Assembly (NCBI RefSeq): GCF_004342985.1
Contig: NZ_SMBO01000001.1
Span: 186,001 to 250,000 of the forward strand
Length of the DNA: 64,000 nucleotides
Origin: Novosphingobium sp. PhB57
GTDB lineage: Bacteria > Pseudomonadota > Alphaproteobacteria > Sphingomonadales > Sphingomonadaceae
Reading direction: 5' to 3'
Shown here piece by piece: positions 1 to 9,975 of the stretch; the stretch's first letter is position 1, and each line of letters starts with the position of its first letter. The translations under genes were made by a program, and so were the position numbers. The notes beneath the pieces were generated by a model. It did not search any database. It was not told the DNA's origin and saw nothing but the letters and a program-made list of their open reading frames with translations.

Positions 1-922
1 TCATGTTGCCGCTGTTGCGGTCCACGAACAGACGGTCGATGCCGACCTCGTTCAGGATTTCCGTGCCCTGGCCGCCAGCCAGCGGTGCTTCATACCAGTG
101 GGAGGCCCCGTCCTCGTCCTCGATTGCGTAGATCACGGCCGAGCCGTCCTTGGCGAACGAGACCAGGCTGACGTCGCCGGTGGAATCGACGCCGCGGGCA
201 AGCTCCAGACCCTTGGGCGTCGTGATTTTCTAGACCCCGCTGTTCTCGGCGACATCGAGGAAGACGGCCACGTTGCCGGCGCGGTCTATCAGCCAGTCGC
301 GGTAATGGTCCTCCTGTGCCGGCTGTGCCACCGCGCGTGCTCGGTTGCTGGCCATATCCACGGCATAGAGCGTCGTGCGGCCATGGCGCCAGCGTGTGTT
401 GAAGCCGTCGACCTCGAGAGCGATCCCGCCGAAATAGCCGACCGTGCGCCCAGCGATGGTGCGGATGCCGTAGCGCCCGCGCGTGGTACGCGCGATTCCC
501 TTGCTCTTGCTGAAGACCATGCCCGATTCGTTGCCCGCCCGCATCGGCAGGATGATCGTACCGGACATCTCATACTTGGAGGCGGCGAAGCCGAACATCG
601 GCACCGTGGCACTGCTGGTCACCAGCACGGTATCGTTGTCCGCCCATTCGATGGCGCGGACCTTGGTCTCCCCCGATGCGCCGTTGAACAGCACTTTCCC
701 GTCTTTGATCACGAAGACCCGCCGGGCGCCGTTGGTGTGCACAACGCTGGCGATCGACGAACCGTCCGGCGAGATGGCCGCATCCTCCACTTCCGGTAGC
801 TCGCCATAGGCATCGAGCGGTGGGGGCTGGATGGACGGAGGCGCGGCCGCCAATGCGATCGACGATGTTGAGCCGGCAATAAGCAAAGCAGCCGGCAGGG
901 CCGACCGAAGTATGATGCGCAA
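1..922 (-). pseudogene. S9-type (prolyl oligopeptidase-like) peptidase, N-terminal part, interrupted by an in-frame amber stop; runs off the window
   Basis: The protein starts at the ATG at 922 with a signal peptide (hydrophobic stretch ending near ALAAAPP). A beta-propeller-like segment follows, with phrases typical of S9 dipeptidyl peptidases such as AAISPDGSSIASV and VRAIEWADNDTVLV. After 230 codons it meets TAG (complement of 230-232). The same frame then stays open to base 1 and keeps family-like sequence (VSLVSFAKDGSAVIYAIED, then SHWYEAPLAGGQGTEIL), so the stop lies inside the gene and not at its end. The catalytic alpha/beta-hydrolase domain would lie beyond the window. As written it would give only a truncated exported fragment. 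A perfect 7-bp hairpin (TACCCCG/CGGGGTA, 930-950) sits just upstream of the start. The family assignment is moderate because only the propeller half is visible. Confidence 0.65.
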
Positions 923-1154
923 GTTGATTTACCCCGTTTGTTCCGGGGTATTCAAATTGTCGGCGCCGATGGCAAGAGCGATCTTGGGCGCTGGCGCGGT
1001 TAATTTTCCTTCATGGCCGTTGGGCACTTGCCAGCGAGAGAAGTCGTCTGGACTATGCGCTCCCACGGCGGGACTGCCCGTCGACAACGGGATGACGAAA
1101 TGACGCAAAGGGGCGTTTCCTTTTCCCGCGCCAATCCCTACATGCCGGGTCATC

Positions 1155-1637
1155 ATGGCACGCCCGCAGCACACGACATTCGACAAGCACAAGAGCGTCG
1201 CGGAAAACCGCAAGGCGCGATTCGAGTACTACATCGAGGAAACTTTCGAGGCCGGCATCGCGCTGACCGGCACGGAAGTGAAATCGCTGCGGTTCGGCGA
1301 AGGCTCGATCGCGGAATCCTACGCCGAGATCAAGAACGGCGAGTGCTGGCTGGTGAACTCCAACGTGCCCGAATTCAGCCACGGCAATCGCTACAATCAC
1401 GTCCCCAAGCGCCCGCGCAAGCTGCTTCTGCATGAACGGGAACTCTCGCGCCTGCAGGGTTCGGTGGAGCGCAAGGGCATGACGCTGGTGCCGCTTTCGA
1501 TCTACTTCAACGGCCGGGGCCGCGCCAAAGTCGAACTGGCGCTGGCCAAGGGCAAGAACGCGGCGGACAAGCGCCACACGATCAAGGAACGCGACTGGAA
1601 GCGGGAGCAGGGCCGCATCCTGCGCGAACACAAGTGA
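1155..1637 (+). CDS. smpB: SsrA-binding protein SmpB
   Basis: This is a 160-residue protein of the usual SmpB length. It carries the family's signature stretches: the N-terminal [30 protein letters not shown], the central [14 protein letters not shown], and the basic C-terminal tail [18 protein letters not shown]. SmpB binds tmRNA and delivers it to stalled ribosomes for trans-translation. The C-terminal tail mimics an mRNA in the decoding channel. The ATG at 1155 matches the normal family start. The last codon and stop overlap the GTG start of the downstream DUF2062 gene, so smpB heads a three-gene run ending with cckA. No tmRNA gene is visible in the window. Confidence 0.97.
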   Translation: MARPQHTTFDKHKSVAENRKARFEYYIEETFEAGIALTGTEVKSLRFGEGSIAESYAEIKNGECWLVNSNVPEFSHGNRYNHVPKRPRKLLLHERELSRLQGSVERKGMTLVPLSIYFNGRGRAKVELALAKGKNAADKRHTIKERDWKREQGRILREHK

Positions 1638-2287
1638 GCGACCTGCTGCACCGCCTGGGGGCCTGGCTGCACGGCCAGATGCCCACGCATGCACAGTTGG
1701 AGGCGAATCGCTTCACCGCGCCGTTCACCCGCCGCCCGGAACTGTTCCGCTTCACCCGCCGCTCGGTGCCGCGCGGCGTGGCCGTGGGCATGTTCATCGG
1801 GATCTTCGCCCTCATTCCCGGTGTCCAGATCGTCGGCGCGGCGCTCATGTGCGTGCCGTTCCGCGGGAATATCCCGCTCGCGGCGGCCGTCACCTTCATC
1901 AGCAACCCGGTGACGACGCTGCTCATCATCCTGCCGCTTGCGGTCGCGATCGGAAACAGCTTCGGCTATCACGCCGACATCGCCACGGTTGAGGCGATGG
2001 TGCGCGAAGGCGCGGGCCTGGCCCAGTGGCGCAGCTGGCTGCTGTCCGACACGGCGCCGGCCGTTCTCATCGGCCTGTTCATCCAGTCGATCGTCGCCGC
2101 TTTCCTGAGCTATTTCCTCACCATGTGGTTCTGGCGCTACTGGATCGGCCGCAAGCACCGCGCCCGCCGCCACCGCGCGCTGTTCCGCCATGCCGAGAAC
2201 GAGGCCGCCTCCATATCCTTGGCCGCATCCTCGACGCCTGCGGCGAAGGCTTCGGTAAAGACCGGCGACACGGAAGGAATTGCATGA
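1634..2287 (+). CDS. DUF2062 domain membrane protein
   Basis: This 217-residue protein starts at a GTG that overlaps the smpB stop (GTGA). It matches DUF2062: a short cytoplasmic N-terminus with [18 protein letters not shown], then hydrophobic segments around residues 50-70, 75-105 and 140-165. The characteristic [15 protein letters not shown] follows the first segment. The tail is basic (RKHRARRHR) and then low in complexity. The molecular function of DUF2062 proteins is not established. The gene ends in an ATGA overlap with the cckA start, so translation is probably coupled to both neighbours. Confidence 0.85.
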   Translation: MSDLLHRLGAWLHGQMPTHAQLEANRFTAPFTRRPELFRFTRRSVPRGVAVGMFIGIFALIPGVQIVGAALMCVPFRGNIPLAAAVTFISNPVTTLLIILPLAVAIGNSFGYHADIATVEAMVREGAGLAQWRSWLLSDTAPAVLIGLFIQSIVAAFLSYFLTMWFWRYWIGRKHRARRHRALFRHAENEAASISLAASSTPAAKASVKTGDTEGIA

Positions 2288-4761
2288 AGGCAGGCCAGCA
2301 GCGGTCGGGCGTTTCGCAGGCCGTCAGCCGGAATCGGATGGGCGGCCTTTCGGACACCGCCGTTGTCGGCCTGGCGCTTGTGGCCAGTGCCGCGCTGGTC
2401 TGGCTGGTGAGCGGGGACGGCCTGCTGGTCGCCGTGCTCACGGGCACGTTGCTGGTCTTCGCCAGTCTGGCCTGGATGATCGCCAATCGTCGGCCCGAAG
2501 CGTCTGATATCGAATTCGCGCAGCCCGACTGGTCGGTCACCGTCGCCGCGATCGACCGGACCGATACGGCCATTGCCGTCACCGATCGCGCCGGCCGCCT
2601 GGCCTGCGCCAATGGCAGCTTCGAACTCTGGTTCGGCACCGCCAACCCGCCGCCGCGCCTACCGGTCGACGATGCCGCGATGGAGCGCCTCACCGATGCC
2701 GTGCGCGCGGCCTGGCGCGATGGCCATGCCCGCGCCGAAGTGCGCACCGAAGGCGATACCGCCGCGGACTGGCGGGTGGAAATCCAGCGCTCGGGCCGGG
2801 GGGACGACTTCCTGGTCTGGCGCATCCAGCCCGTCAGCGCGGTCGATCTCGTGGGGGAACTGGTGCGGCAGGTCGACGGCCGGCTCGGCAAGGGCCTAGC
2901 GCGGGCAGGCATTTCCGCGGCCGTGGTCGATCCCGACGGCATGATCCGGGCCGCCAGCGCCGGCTTTTCCCAGCGCGCGACGGGCGATGCCCTCTCGGAC
3001 ATGACCGGGCTCGATTTCGTTTCGCTGATCAGCCAGGAAGAAGGCGAAAGGATCGGCTGGGCCCGCGATGCGGGGCGCGGCGGTCCGCTGGTGCTCTATC
3101 ACGTTCCCATTGCCGACCCCGAATCGCCGGTCGAGCCCGATCCCAACGTCACGCCGTCGCTGATGCTGGTGGTGGAGGCCGGGCAGGGCATCGGTGCGGG
3201 CGGCGGCGGGGGCACGGCCGCGCCGCATCTGGAAGCGCTGCTCAGCCAGTTGCCGCTCGGCCTCGCCATGGCCGACCGCGATGGACGCCTGCTCTTCGCC
3301 AACCCGGCCTTCATGCGTGCCGCCGGGCAGGAAGGCCAGCATCCGCCAAGCTACCCGACCGACCTTGTCGTGCGGGACGACAAGCGCGCGCTCTCGGAAG
3401 CGATCCGCCGTTTCGCGCAGGGCCCCGCCGCTGCCGGCGACATCGCCGTGCGCCTGACCGCGCAGCCGGACGACCCGGTTTCCCTCAGCCTTGCCGGTGT
3501 TCGCGGGCTGGGCGAGGCGGCCGTGCTTCTCGGGCTGACCGACACGTCTGAGGAAACCCGCCTCAAGCGCCAGGTCGCGCAGGCGACGAAGATGCAGGCC
3601 GTGGGCCAGCTCGCCGGCGGCGTCGCACACGATTTCAACAATGTGCTCACGGCCATCCTGGGCACCTGCGACCTCATGCTGATGCGCCATACGCCGGGGG
3701 ATTCCGACTATGACGACATCCAGCAGATCCGCGCCAATTCGAACCGCGCCGCCTCGCTGACGCGCCAGCTTCTGGCGTTTTCGCGCCAGCAGACACTGCG
3801 CCCCGAAGTGCTCCAGCTTCCCGACGTGGTGGCGGACGTATCGCAGATGCTGCGCCGCCTGATCGGTGAAAAGATCCAGCTCGTCGTCAGTCACGATCGC
3901 GATCTCGGGCCGGTTCGCGCCGACCCCACGCAGCTGGAGCAGGTGATCGTCAATCTCGCCGTGAACGCGCGCGATGCGATGCAGATGAAGGGCGACGGCG
4001 CGGGCATCCTGACGCTCGCAACCCGCCGCATCAGCAACACGGACGTGCGGGCCATGCGCAGCGAGATCATTCCCGCCGGCGACTATACCGCGCTCTTCGT
4101 GGAAGACACGGGCGGCGGTATCCCTCCCGAGCATCTCGGCAAGATCTTCGAGCCGTTCTTCACGACCAAGGAACAGGGCAAGGGCACCGGCCTCGGCCTT
4201 TCCACCGTCTACGGCATCGTCAAGCAGTCCGGCGGCTTCATCTTCGCGGAAAGCGAGCCGGGGCGGGGCACCCGCTTCGTGGTCTACCTGCCGGTTCATC
4301 ACGTCGCGCCGGGCGCGGCGCCCGAGCCCTCGCCGGTGGAAGAGCCGGAGGCGGAGCCCAGCCAGTGGGCCGGGGGCGGCGCGATCCTGCTGGTGGAAGA
4401 CGAGGATCCCGTCCGCATCGTCGCCGAACGCGCGCTGACGCGGCAGGGTTATGAAGTGACCTGCGCCCGCGACGGCGAGGAAGGCCTCGAACTGGTGGAG
4501 GAAGGCGGCCGGTTCGATCTCGTCGTCTCCGATGTGGTGATGCCCTCGCTCGACGGCCCGGCCATGGCGCGTGAGATCCGCCGCATCGCGCCGGACCTGC
4601 CGGTGCTGTTCATGTCCGGCTATGCCGAAGAGCAGCTGCGCAAGGAAATCGGCATCGCCAATGCCTGGTTCATGCCCAAACCGTTCTCGGTGCAGCAGCT
4701 CTCCGAAAAAGTCGGGGATGTTCTCGCACGCACGGCAGGCGGCGTTAAAAATAGGAAATAA
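2284..4761 (+). CDS. cckA: Hybrid histidine kinase/response regulator CckA
   Basis: From the ATG at 2284 (overlapping the preceding stop as ATGA) this is 825 residues. Two membrane helices lie at about 24-43 and 47-67. PAS-like segments follow (one begins near [17 protein letters not shown]). The dimerisation/phospho-acceptor helix has GGVAHDFNN with His449, and a HATPase domain has [19 protein letters not shown] and [15 protein letters not shown]-terminal receiver has acidic EDED at 705-708, phospho-acceptor Asp750 (SDVVMP) and KPF near the end. This order matches alphaproteobacterial CckA, which phosphorylates CtrA through ChpT and controls the cell cycle and motility. ChpT and CtrA are not in the window. 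The frame is also open further upstream, but that part lies inside the DUF2062 gene. Confidence 0.93.
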   Translation: MKAGQQRSGVSQAVSRNRMGGLSDTAVVGLALVASAALVWLVSGDGLLVAVLTGTLLVFASLAWMIANRRPEASDIEFAQPDWSVTVAAIDRTDTAIAVTDRAGRLACANGSFELWFGTANPPPRLPVDDAAMERLTDAVRAAWRDGHARAEVRTEGDTAADWRVEIQRSGRGDDFLVWRIQPVSAVDLVGELVRQVDGRLGKGLARAGISAAVVDPDGMIRAASAGFSQRATGDALSDMTGLDFVSLISQEEGERIGWARDAGRGGPLVLYHVPIADPESPVEPDPNVTPSLMLVVEAGQGIGAGGGGGTAAPHLEALLSQLPLGLAMADRDGRLLFANPAFMRAAGQEGQHPPSYPTDLVVRDDKRALSEAIRRFAQGPAAAGDIAVRLTAQPDDPVSLSLAGVRGLGEAAVLLGLTDTSEETRLKRQVAQATKMQAVGQLAGGVAHDFNNVLTAILGTCDLMLMRHTPGDSDYDDIQQIRANSNRAASLTRQLLAFSRQQTLRPEVLQLPDVVADVSQMLRRLIGEKIQLVVSHDRDLGPVRADPTQLEQVIVNLAVNARDAMQMKGDGAGILTLATRRISNTDVRAMRSEIIPAGDYTALFVEDTGGGIPPEHLGKIFEPFFTTKEQGKGTGLGLSTVYGIVKQSGGFIFAESEPGRGTRFVVYLPVHHVAPGAAPEPSPVEEPEAEPSQWAGGGAILLVEDEDPVRIVAERALTRQGYEVTCARDGEEGLELVEEGGRFDLVVSDVVMPSLDGPAMAREIRRIAPDLPVLFMSGYAEEQLRKEIGIANAWFMPKPFSVQQLSEKVGDVLARTAGGVKNRK

Positions 4762-4767
4762 GCCGAA

Positions 4768-4782
4768 GTTCCCCTCTTGTTC
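4768..4782 (+). promoter_or_regulatory. LexA (SOS) box upstream of recA
   Basis: GTTCCCCTCTTGTTC is an exact GTTC-N7-GTTC, the LexA-binding form known for alphaproteobacteria. It lies 76 bases before the recA ATG. The second half-site also belongs to a palindrome TTGTTC-N5-GAACAA (4777-4793), so there may be an overlapping alternative binding register. LexA control of recA is established in relatives; binding here is inferred from sequence. Confidence 0.85.
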
Positions 4783-4858
4783 CATGAGAACAAAGGCGAT
4801 ACATAGATCCCCGCGACGTTGACCTTTCCGGTCAGGCCGGTAGCAAAGGGGAAGTGAC

Positions 4859-5935
4859 ATGGCTGCTCAGCTCAAGCTGATCCAGGAAGGCAAGGAAAAG
4901 GACAACATGGACCGTCAGAAGGCGCTCGAAGCCGCGCTTGCGCAGATCGACAAGGCGTTCGGCAAGGGCTCCGCGATGAAGCTGGGTTCCAAGGAGGCGA
5001 TGCAGGTCGAAGCGATCTCCACCGGCTCGCTGGGACTGGACATCGCGCTGGGGGTCGGTGGTCTTCCGCGCGGCCGCGTGATCGAAGTCTACGGGCCGGA
5101 AAGCTCGGGCAAGACCACGCTCGCCCTTCATGTCATTGCCGAAGCCCAGAAGTCGGGCGGCACCGCTGCCTTCATCGACGCCGAACACGCGCTCGATCCG
5201 GTCTATGCCAAGAAGCTGGGCGTCAACATCGATGAACTGATCGTCTCGCAGCCCGATACCGGCGAACAGGCGCTCGAAATCACGGACACCCTGGTCCGTT
5301 CGAACGCGATCGACGTGCTGGTGGTCGACTCGGTTGCCGCGCTGGTCCCCCGCGCGGAAATCGAGGGCGAGATGGGCGACAGCCACGTGGGCCTCCAGGC
5401 TCGCCTGATGAGCCAGTCGCTCCGCAAGCTGACCGGCTCGATCAGCCGCTCGCGCTGCATGGTGATCTTCATCAACCAGCTGCGCATGAAGATCGGCGTC
5501 ATGTACGGTAACCCGGAAACGACCACGGGCGGCAATGCGCTCAAGTTCTACGCCTCGGTCCGTCTCGACATCCGCCGTACCGGCCAGATCAAGGACCGCG
5601 ACGATATCGTCGGCAACGCCACCCGCGTGAAGGTCGTGAAGAACAAGGTCGCGCCGCCGTTCAAGCAGGTCGAATTCGACATCATGTACGGTGAGGGCAT
5701 TTCCAAGATCGGCGAAATCCTCGATCTCGGCGTCAAGGCCGGCATCGTCGAGAAGTCGGGCGCATGGTTCAGCTACGATTCGATCCGCATCGGCCAGGGC
5801 CGTGAAAATGCGAAGAACTATCTGAAGGAAAACACCGAGGTCGCCGACCGTCTCGAAAAGGCCATCCGCGCGCAGACCGCGGGCCTTGCCGAAGAAATGA
5901 TGGTCGGCCCCTCGGCGGAAGACGACGCGGAGTAA
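4859..5935 (+). CDS. recA: Recombinase RecA
   Basis: This is a full-length RecA of 358 residues. It has the Walker A motif GPESSGKT at 79-86, MAW-type contacts, [19 protein letters not shown] Walker B (seen as [19 protein letters not shown]), the L2-region [17 protein letters not shown], and an acidic C-terminus (SAEDDAE). RecA forms filaments on single-stranded DNA, drives homologous strand exchange and triggers LexA self-cleavage. The ATG at 4859 follows a purine-rich AAGGGGAAG. An inner ATG (residue 17, [11 protein letters not shown]) would also give a typical RecA start, so the first 16 residues are less certain. It has its own SOS-box promoter and a strong terminator downstream. Confidence 0.98.
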   Translation: MAAQLKLIQEGKEKDNMDRQKALEAALAQIDKAFGKGSAMKLGSKEAMQVEAISTGSLGLDIALGVGGLPRGRVIEVYGPESSGKTTLALHVIAEAQKSGGTAAFIDAEHALDPVYAKKLGVNIDELIVSQPDTGEQALEITDTLVRSNAIDVLVVDSVAALVPRAEIEGEMGDSHVGLQARLMSQSLRKLTGSISRSRCMVIFINQLRMKIGVMYGNPETTTGGNALKFYASVRLDIRRTGQIKDRDDIVGNATRVKVVKNKVAPPFKQVEFDIMYGEGISKIGEILDLGVKAGIVEKSGAWFSYDSIRIGQGRENAKNYLKENTEVADRLEKAIRAQTAGLAEEMMVGPSAEDDAE

Positions 5936-5988
5936 GTCTGGGCAGAGTAAGTCTGGGCCGAACAAATCCGGGCCGAATAAATCTGCGT
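5930..5988 (+). repeat. 15-bp tandem repeat starting at the recA stop codon
   Basis: Four successive units of 15 bases begin with the last Glu codon and the stop of recA: GAGTAAGTCTGGGCA, GAGTAAGTCTGGGCC, GAACAAATCCGGGCC, GAATAAATCTGCGTG. The second copy repeats the TAA stop in the same frame, and the fourth carries TAA in frame again. It lies between the stop and the terminator. Confidence 0.9.
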
Positions 5989-6005
5989 GTCCCCGCAGAA
6001 CGAAG

Positions 6006-6035
6006 AAAACCCCGGCCATCGCGCCGGGGTTTTTG
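6006..6035 (+). terminator. Intrinsic terminator of recA
   Basis: A GC-rich stem CCCCGGC / GCCGGGG (6010-6016 with 6023-6029) has AAAA before it and TTTTT plus further T bases after it. It is about 70 bases past the recA stop and correctly oriented. The A/T symmetry would let it work weakly on the other strand, but no minus-strand gene ends here. Confidence 0.9.
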
Positions 6036-6063
6036 TTTTAAGCCCCTACATGGGAGCCCGCCT

Positions 6064-6178
6064 TCCCGGACTTGATCCGGGACCGCTGGCCATGAGCAGC
6101 CCACCGCACGGCAAGGCGCCCTGGCGCTAACGCGCGCCTCAAGGACTGCCGGCGATCTCCGATCAAGTCCGGGACGAG
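6064..6178. repeat. REP-like palindrome pair (inverted copies) between recA and alaS
   Basis: The first copy, 6064-6082, is the palindrome TCCCGGACTTGATCCGGGA followed by CCGCTGGCC. A diverged inverted half, CCGATCAAGTCCGGGACGAG, lies at 6159-6178. Together they form a BIME-like pair. The rest of the 370-base recA-alaS gap holds only the tandem repeat and terminator described separately; I see no gene in it. Confidence 0.75.
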
Positions 6179-6305
6179 AAGCAGCCAAAACCCGTGGCAC
6201 GCTTGCAACACCCCCAAAGTGGCTGCCGCTTATCGCGAGAACCGAACAGTCTGACCGCAGCAAGCCGCTTGCCGCCGCCGCTTCGCTGGATTATCGGCGC
6301 GGGTC

Positions 6306-8966
6306 ATGCACACGACCAACGAAATCCGCCGGTCCTTCCTCGACTATTTCGCCAGCAATGGTCACGAGGCCGTTCAGTCCGCGCCGCTCGTTCCTTACAA
6401 CGATCCGACGCTGATGTTCGTGAACGCCGGCATGGTGCCGTTCAAGAACGTGTTCACGGGTCTTGAAACGCCCTTCGCGCCGCGCGCCACGTCCTCGCAG
6501 AAGTGCGTTCGCGCCGGCGGCAAGCACAACGACCTCGACAATGTCGGCTACACCGCGCGCCACCATACCTTCTTCGAGATGCTGGGGAATTTCTCCTTCG
6601 GCGACTACTTCAAGGAACAGGCGATCACGCACGCCTGGACCCTTCTGACCAAGGAATGGGGCCTTCCGGTCGATAAGCTGCTGGTCACCGTCTATCACAC
6701 CGATGACGAAGCCTTCGATCTCTGGAAGAAGATCGCCGGCCTGCCGGAATCGAAGATCATCCGCATCCCCACGAAGGACAACTTCTGGGCGATGGGCGAC
6801 GAAGGCCCGTGCGGCCCGTGCTCGGAAATCTTCTTCGACCACGGCGACCACATCTGGGGCGGCCCTCCGGGATCGCCGGAAGAAGACGGCGACCGCTTCA
6901 TCGAGATCTGGAACCTCGTGTTCATGCAGTTCGAGCAGTCGGCCGGCGAAATCGTCGGCAACCTGCCCAAGCCCTCGATCGACACCGGCATGGGCCTCGA
7001 ACGCATTTCGGCGGTCATGCAGGGCGTGCATGACAACTACGACATCGACACTTTCAAGGCCCTGATCGCTGCTTCCGAAAGCCTCACCGGCGTCGCCGCC
7101 GAGGGCGAGCAGCGCGCCAGCCACCGCGTGATCGCCGACCACTTGCGCTCTACCAGCTTCCTGCTGGCGGACGGCGTGCTGCCCTCGAACGAGGGCCGCG
7201 GCTATGTCCTGCGCCGCATCATGCGCCGCGCCATGCGCCACGCGCACCTGCTCGGCGCCCGCGATCCGCTGATGCACCGCCTGGTGCCGGCGCTCGTGGC
7301 CGAAATGGGCCAGGCCTATCCGGAACTCGGCCGCGCGCAGCCGCTGATTGAGGAAACCCTGGAGCGCGAGGAAGTGCAGTTCCGCCGCACCCTGGCCAAC
7401 GGCCTCAAGCTGCTGGACGAAGCGACCGGCGACATGGGCGAGGGCGGCGAACTGCCCGGCGAGACCGCGTTCAAGCTCTACGACACTTTCGGCTTCCCTT
7501 ACGACCTTACCGAGGACGCCCTGCGTTCGCGCGGCATCGCCGTGGATCGTGCAGGCTTCGATGCCGCCATGGCCCAGCAGAAGGCCGCCGCCCGCGCCGC
7601 GTGGAAGGGTTCGGGCCAGGCAGCGGACAGCGAAGTCTGGTTCGACATCGCCGAGCGCGAAGGCGCCAGCGAGTTCACCGGCTATGCCTCGACCACCGGC
7701 GAAGGCCAGGTCGTGGCCCTGGTGAAGGACGGCAAGGAAGTCCAGTCGGCCACCGCCGGCGAGCAGGTGGTCGTGCTGACCAACCAGACGCCGTTCTACG
7801 GCGAATCGGGCGGCCAGGAAGGCGATCGCGGCACGATTGCCGGCGCCGGCGGCCTGAAGATCGCCATCGTCGACACCGCGAAGCCGCTCGGCCGTCTCCA
7901 TGCCATGAGCGGCACCGTGGAAGCCGGCACGATCAAGGTGGGCGACGCCGTCAACCTCACGGTCGATGTCGAGCGCCGCGATGCCGTGCGCGCCAACCAC
8001 TCGGCCACGCACTTGCTGCATGCCGCGCTGCGTAACCGCCTGGGCGATCACGTCACCCAGAAGGGCTCGCTGGTCGCGGCCGAGCGCCTGCGCTTCGACT
8101 TCTCGCACCCCAAGGCGCTCGACGCCGAGGACATTGCGGCGATCGAAGCCGAAGTGAACGCGGAAATCCGCGCCAACGATCCCGTGCTCACCCGCCTGAT
8201 GACGCCCGACGATGCGATCGAAGCGGGTGCCATGGCGCTGTTCGGCGAGAAGTACGGGGATGAAGTGCGTGTGCTCTCGATGGGCCGCAGCGCCAAGTCG
8301 GAAGCGGGCGAGCGCAACTATTCGGTCGAGCTTTGCGGCGGCACCCATGTGCGCGCCACCGGCGACATCGGCGTGTTCCGCATCGTGTCGGAAAGCGCAG
8401 TCTCCTCGGGCGTTCGCCGTATCGAGGCGCTGACCGGCGAAGGCGCGCGCCAGTGGCTCGTGGCCCGCGAGGAAGCCCTCAAGGCTGCGGCCAGCGCGCT
8501 GCGCACCACGCCGGAAGACGTCGAGGCCCGCGTGGCCGCGCTGCTCGACGAGCGCCGCAAGCTGGAGCGCGAGCTGGCCGAAGCGAAGAAGGCGCTCGCC
8601 CTTGGCGGCGGCGGCGCCAAGGGCGAGGCGGCCGACGAGGAAGTGGGCGGCGTGAAGTTCTCGGGCCAGGTGCTCGAAGGCCTCGATCCCAAGGAACTGC
8701 GCGGACTGCTCGATCAGGCCAAGCAGCGCATGGGCTCGGGCGTCGCCGCGATCGTCGCGGTGAACGAGGGCAAGGCCTCGATCGCGGCGGCCGTGACCGA
8801 AGACCTGATGGGCACGATCAGCGCCGTCGACCTCGTCCGCAAGGGCGTGGAGACACTGGGCGGCAAAGGCGGCGGCGGCCGTGCCGACATGGCCCAGGGC
8901 GGCGGTCCGGACGGCGACAAGGCTGCCGATGCCATTGCCGCGGTGAAGGCCGTACTGGCGGGGTAA
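6306..8966 (+). CDS. alaS: Alanine--tRNA ligase
   Basis: This 886-residue protein matches AlaRS over its full length. The class II catalytic core begins with [14 protein letters not shown] and contains [33 protein letters not shown] and [13 protein letters not shown]. The editing domain has the zinc-binding [11 protein letters not shown] and [17 protein letters not shown]-terminal coiled coil and DHH-like C-Ala domain follow (KRMGSG-like region and a glycine-rich [16 protein letters not shown]). It charges tRNA-Ala and hydrolyses mischarged Ser/Gly. The ATG at 6306 gives the standard start. No recX lies between recA and alaS, unlike in many other bacteria. A REP-like palindrome follows the stop. 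Confidence 0.98.
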   Translation: MHTTNEIRRSFLDYFASNGHEAVQSAPLVPYNDPTLMFVNAGMVPFKNVFTGLETPFAPRATSSQKCVRAGGKHNDLDNVGYTARHHTFFEMLGNFSFGDYFKEQAITHAWTLLTKEWGLPVDKLLVTVYHTDDEAFDLWKKIAGLPESKIIRIPTKDNFWAMGDEGPCGPCSEIFFDHGDHIWGGPPGSPEEDGDRFIEIWNLVFMQFEQSAGEIVGNLPKPSIDTGMGLERISAVMQGVHDNYDIDTFKALIAASESLTGVAAEGEQRASHRVIADHLRSTSFLLADGVLPSNEGRGYVLRRIMRRAMRHAHLLGARDPLMHRLVPALVAEMGQAYPELGRAQPLIEETLEREEVQFRRTLANGLKLLDEATGDMGEGGELPGETAFKLYDTFGFPYDLTEDALRSRGIAVDRAGFDAAMAQQKAAARAAWKGSGQAADSEVWFDIAEREGASEFTGYASTTGEGQVVALVKDGKEVQSATAGEQVVVLTNQTPFYGESGGQEGDRGTIAGAGGLKIAIVDTAKPLGRLHAMSGTVEAGTIKVGDAVNLTVDVERRDAVRANHSATHLLHAALRNRLGDHVTQKGSLVAAERLRFDFSHPKALDAEDIAAIEAEVNAEIRANDPVLTRLMTPDDAIEAGAMALFGEKYGDEVRVLSMGRSAKSEAGERNYSVELCGGTHVRATGDIGVFRIVSESAVSSGVRRIEALTGEGARQWLVAREEALKAAASALRTTPEDVEARVAALLDERRKLERELAEAKKALALGGGGAKGEAADEEVGGVKFSGQVLEGLDPKELRGLLDQAKQRMGSGVAAIVAVNEGKASIAAAVTEDLMGTISAVDLVRKGVETLGGKGGGGRADMAQGGGPDGDKAADAIAAVKAVLAG

Positions 8967-8972
8967 TGCGCG

Positions 8973-9000
8973 CGTCGTCCCGGACTTGATCCGGGAAGAC
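8973..9000. repeat. REP-like palindrome between alaS and glsA
   Basis: CGTCGTCCCGGACTTGATCC continues with GGGAAGAC. The palindromic core TCCCGGACTTGATCCGGGA is identical to the copy after recA. It lies seven bases after the alaS stop. Confidence 0.75.
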
Positions 9001-9015
9001 GGGGAAGGGGCATCA

Positions 9016-9948
9016 ATGTCGCCGATTGCCGCCATCGTCACCGAAGTGGCGGAAGAAATGCGCGAAGTCGGCAGCCGCGGCGCGGTCGCCGACTATATCC
9101 CGCCGCTGGCCCAGGTGCCGCTCGACAAGTTCGGGCTGGCGGTGGTCATGGCGGACGGCGCCGTCCACGTCGCGGGCGATGCCGACGAGCCGTTCTCGAT
9201 CCAGTCGATCTCCAAGGTCTTCGCGCTTACCCTGGCGCTTGGGGCCGTAGGCGATCAGCTCTGGGAGCGCGTGGGGCGCGAGCCTTCGGGCAGCGCCTTC
9301 AACTCGATCGTGCAGCTCGAAACCGAGCACGGCATTCCGCGCAATCCTTTCATCAATGCCGGGGCCATCGTCGTGACCGACGTGCTGCTTGGCCGCCTGG
9401 AGCCGCGCGAGGCGATCGGGCAGTTGCTGCGCTTCGTGCGCGAACTGGCGGGTGACGATACCATCGCCATCGACGAAGTCGTGGCGGCGGCGGAGAGTGC
9501 CACGGGTTTCCGCAACCGCGCGCTGGCCAATTACATGCGGGCCTTCGGCAATGTCCGGGGCGAGGTGGAACGCGTGCTGGGCACTTATTTCCATTTCTGC
9601 GCGCTGACCATGAGCTGCCGGCAACTGGCGCTGGCGGGGCGCTACCTGATGAACGGCGGCCGGTCGGACGGGCACCGGGTGATCAGCGAGAAGCGGGCCA
9701 GGCGCATAAACGCATTGATGATGTCCTGCGGCCATTACGACAACTCGGGCGACTTCGCCTACCGGATCGGCCTTCCGGGCAAGTCCGGGGTGGGCGGCGG
9801 CATCCTTGCGGTCGCGCCCGGGATCGCCAGCATGGCGGTCTGGTCGCCGGGGCTCAACGAGAGCGGCAATTCCCAGCTTGGCCAGATGGCGCTGGAGCGG
9901 CTCGTCCAGCGCACCGGGTGGTCGGTGTTCGAGCCGCGAGCCGGTTGA
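9016..9948 (+). CDS. glsA: Glutaminase (serine-dependent, beta-lactamase-like fold)
   Basis: The 310-residue protein carries the bacterial glutaminase signature. [15 protein letters not shown] contains the catalytic Ser-x-x-Lys. Other landmarks are [19 protein letters not shown], and [13 protein letters not shown] near the C-terminus. It hydrolyses L-glutamine to glutamate and ammonia in the cytoplasm. I place the start at the ATG at 9016 because GGGGAAGGGG lies just before it. An in-frame ATG at 8986 sits inside the REP-like palindrome and lacks a ribosome site. It is a single gene and converges with the antiporter gene on the other strand. Confidence 0.95.
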   Translation: MSPIAAIVTEVAEEMREVGSRGAVADYIPPLAQVPLDKFGLAVVMADGAVHVAGDADEPFSIQSISKVFALTLALGAVGDQLWERVGREPSGSAFNSIVQLETEHGIPRNPFINAGAIVVTDVLLGRLEPREAIGQLLRFVRELAGDDTIAIDEVVAAAESATGFRNRALANYMRAFGNVRGEVERVLGTYFHFCALTMSCRQLALAGRYLMNGGRSDGHRVISEKRARRINALMMSCGHYDNSGDFAYRIGLPGKSGVGGGILAVAPGIASMAVWSPGLNESGNSQLGQMALERLVQRTGWSVFEPRAG

Positions 9949-9975
9949 CGCCGCGGCGCTGAGCAGGCCCGTGAA

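Noticed and set aside
5930..5988. The recA tandem repeat as a CRISPR array
   Set aside because: Units are 15 bases, directly adjacent and without spacers.
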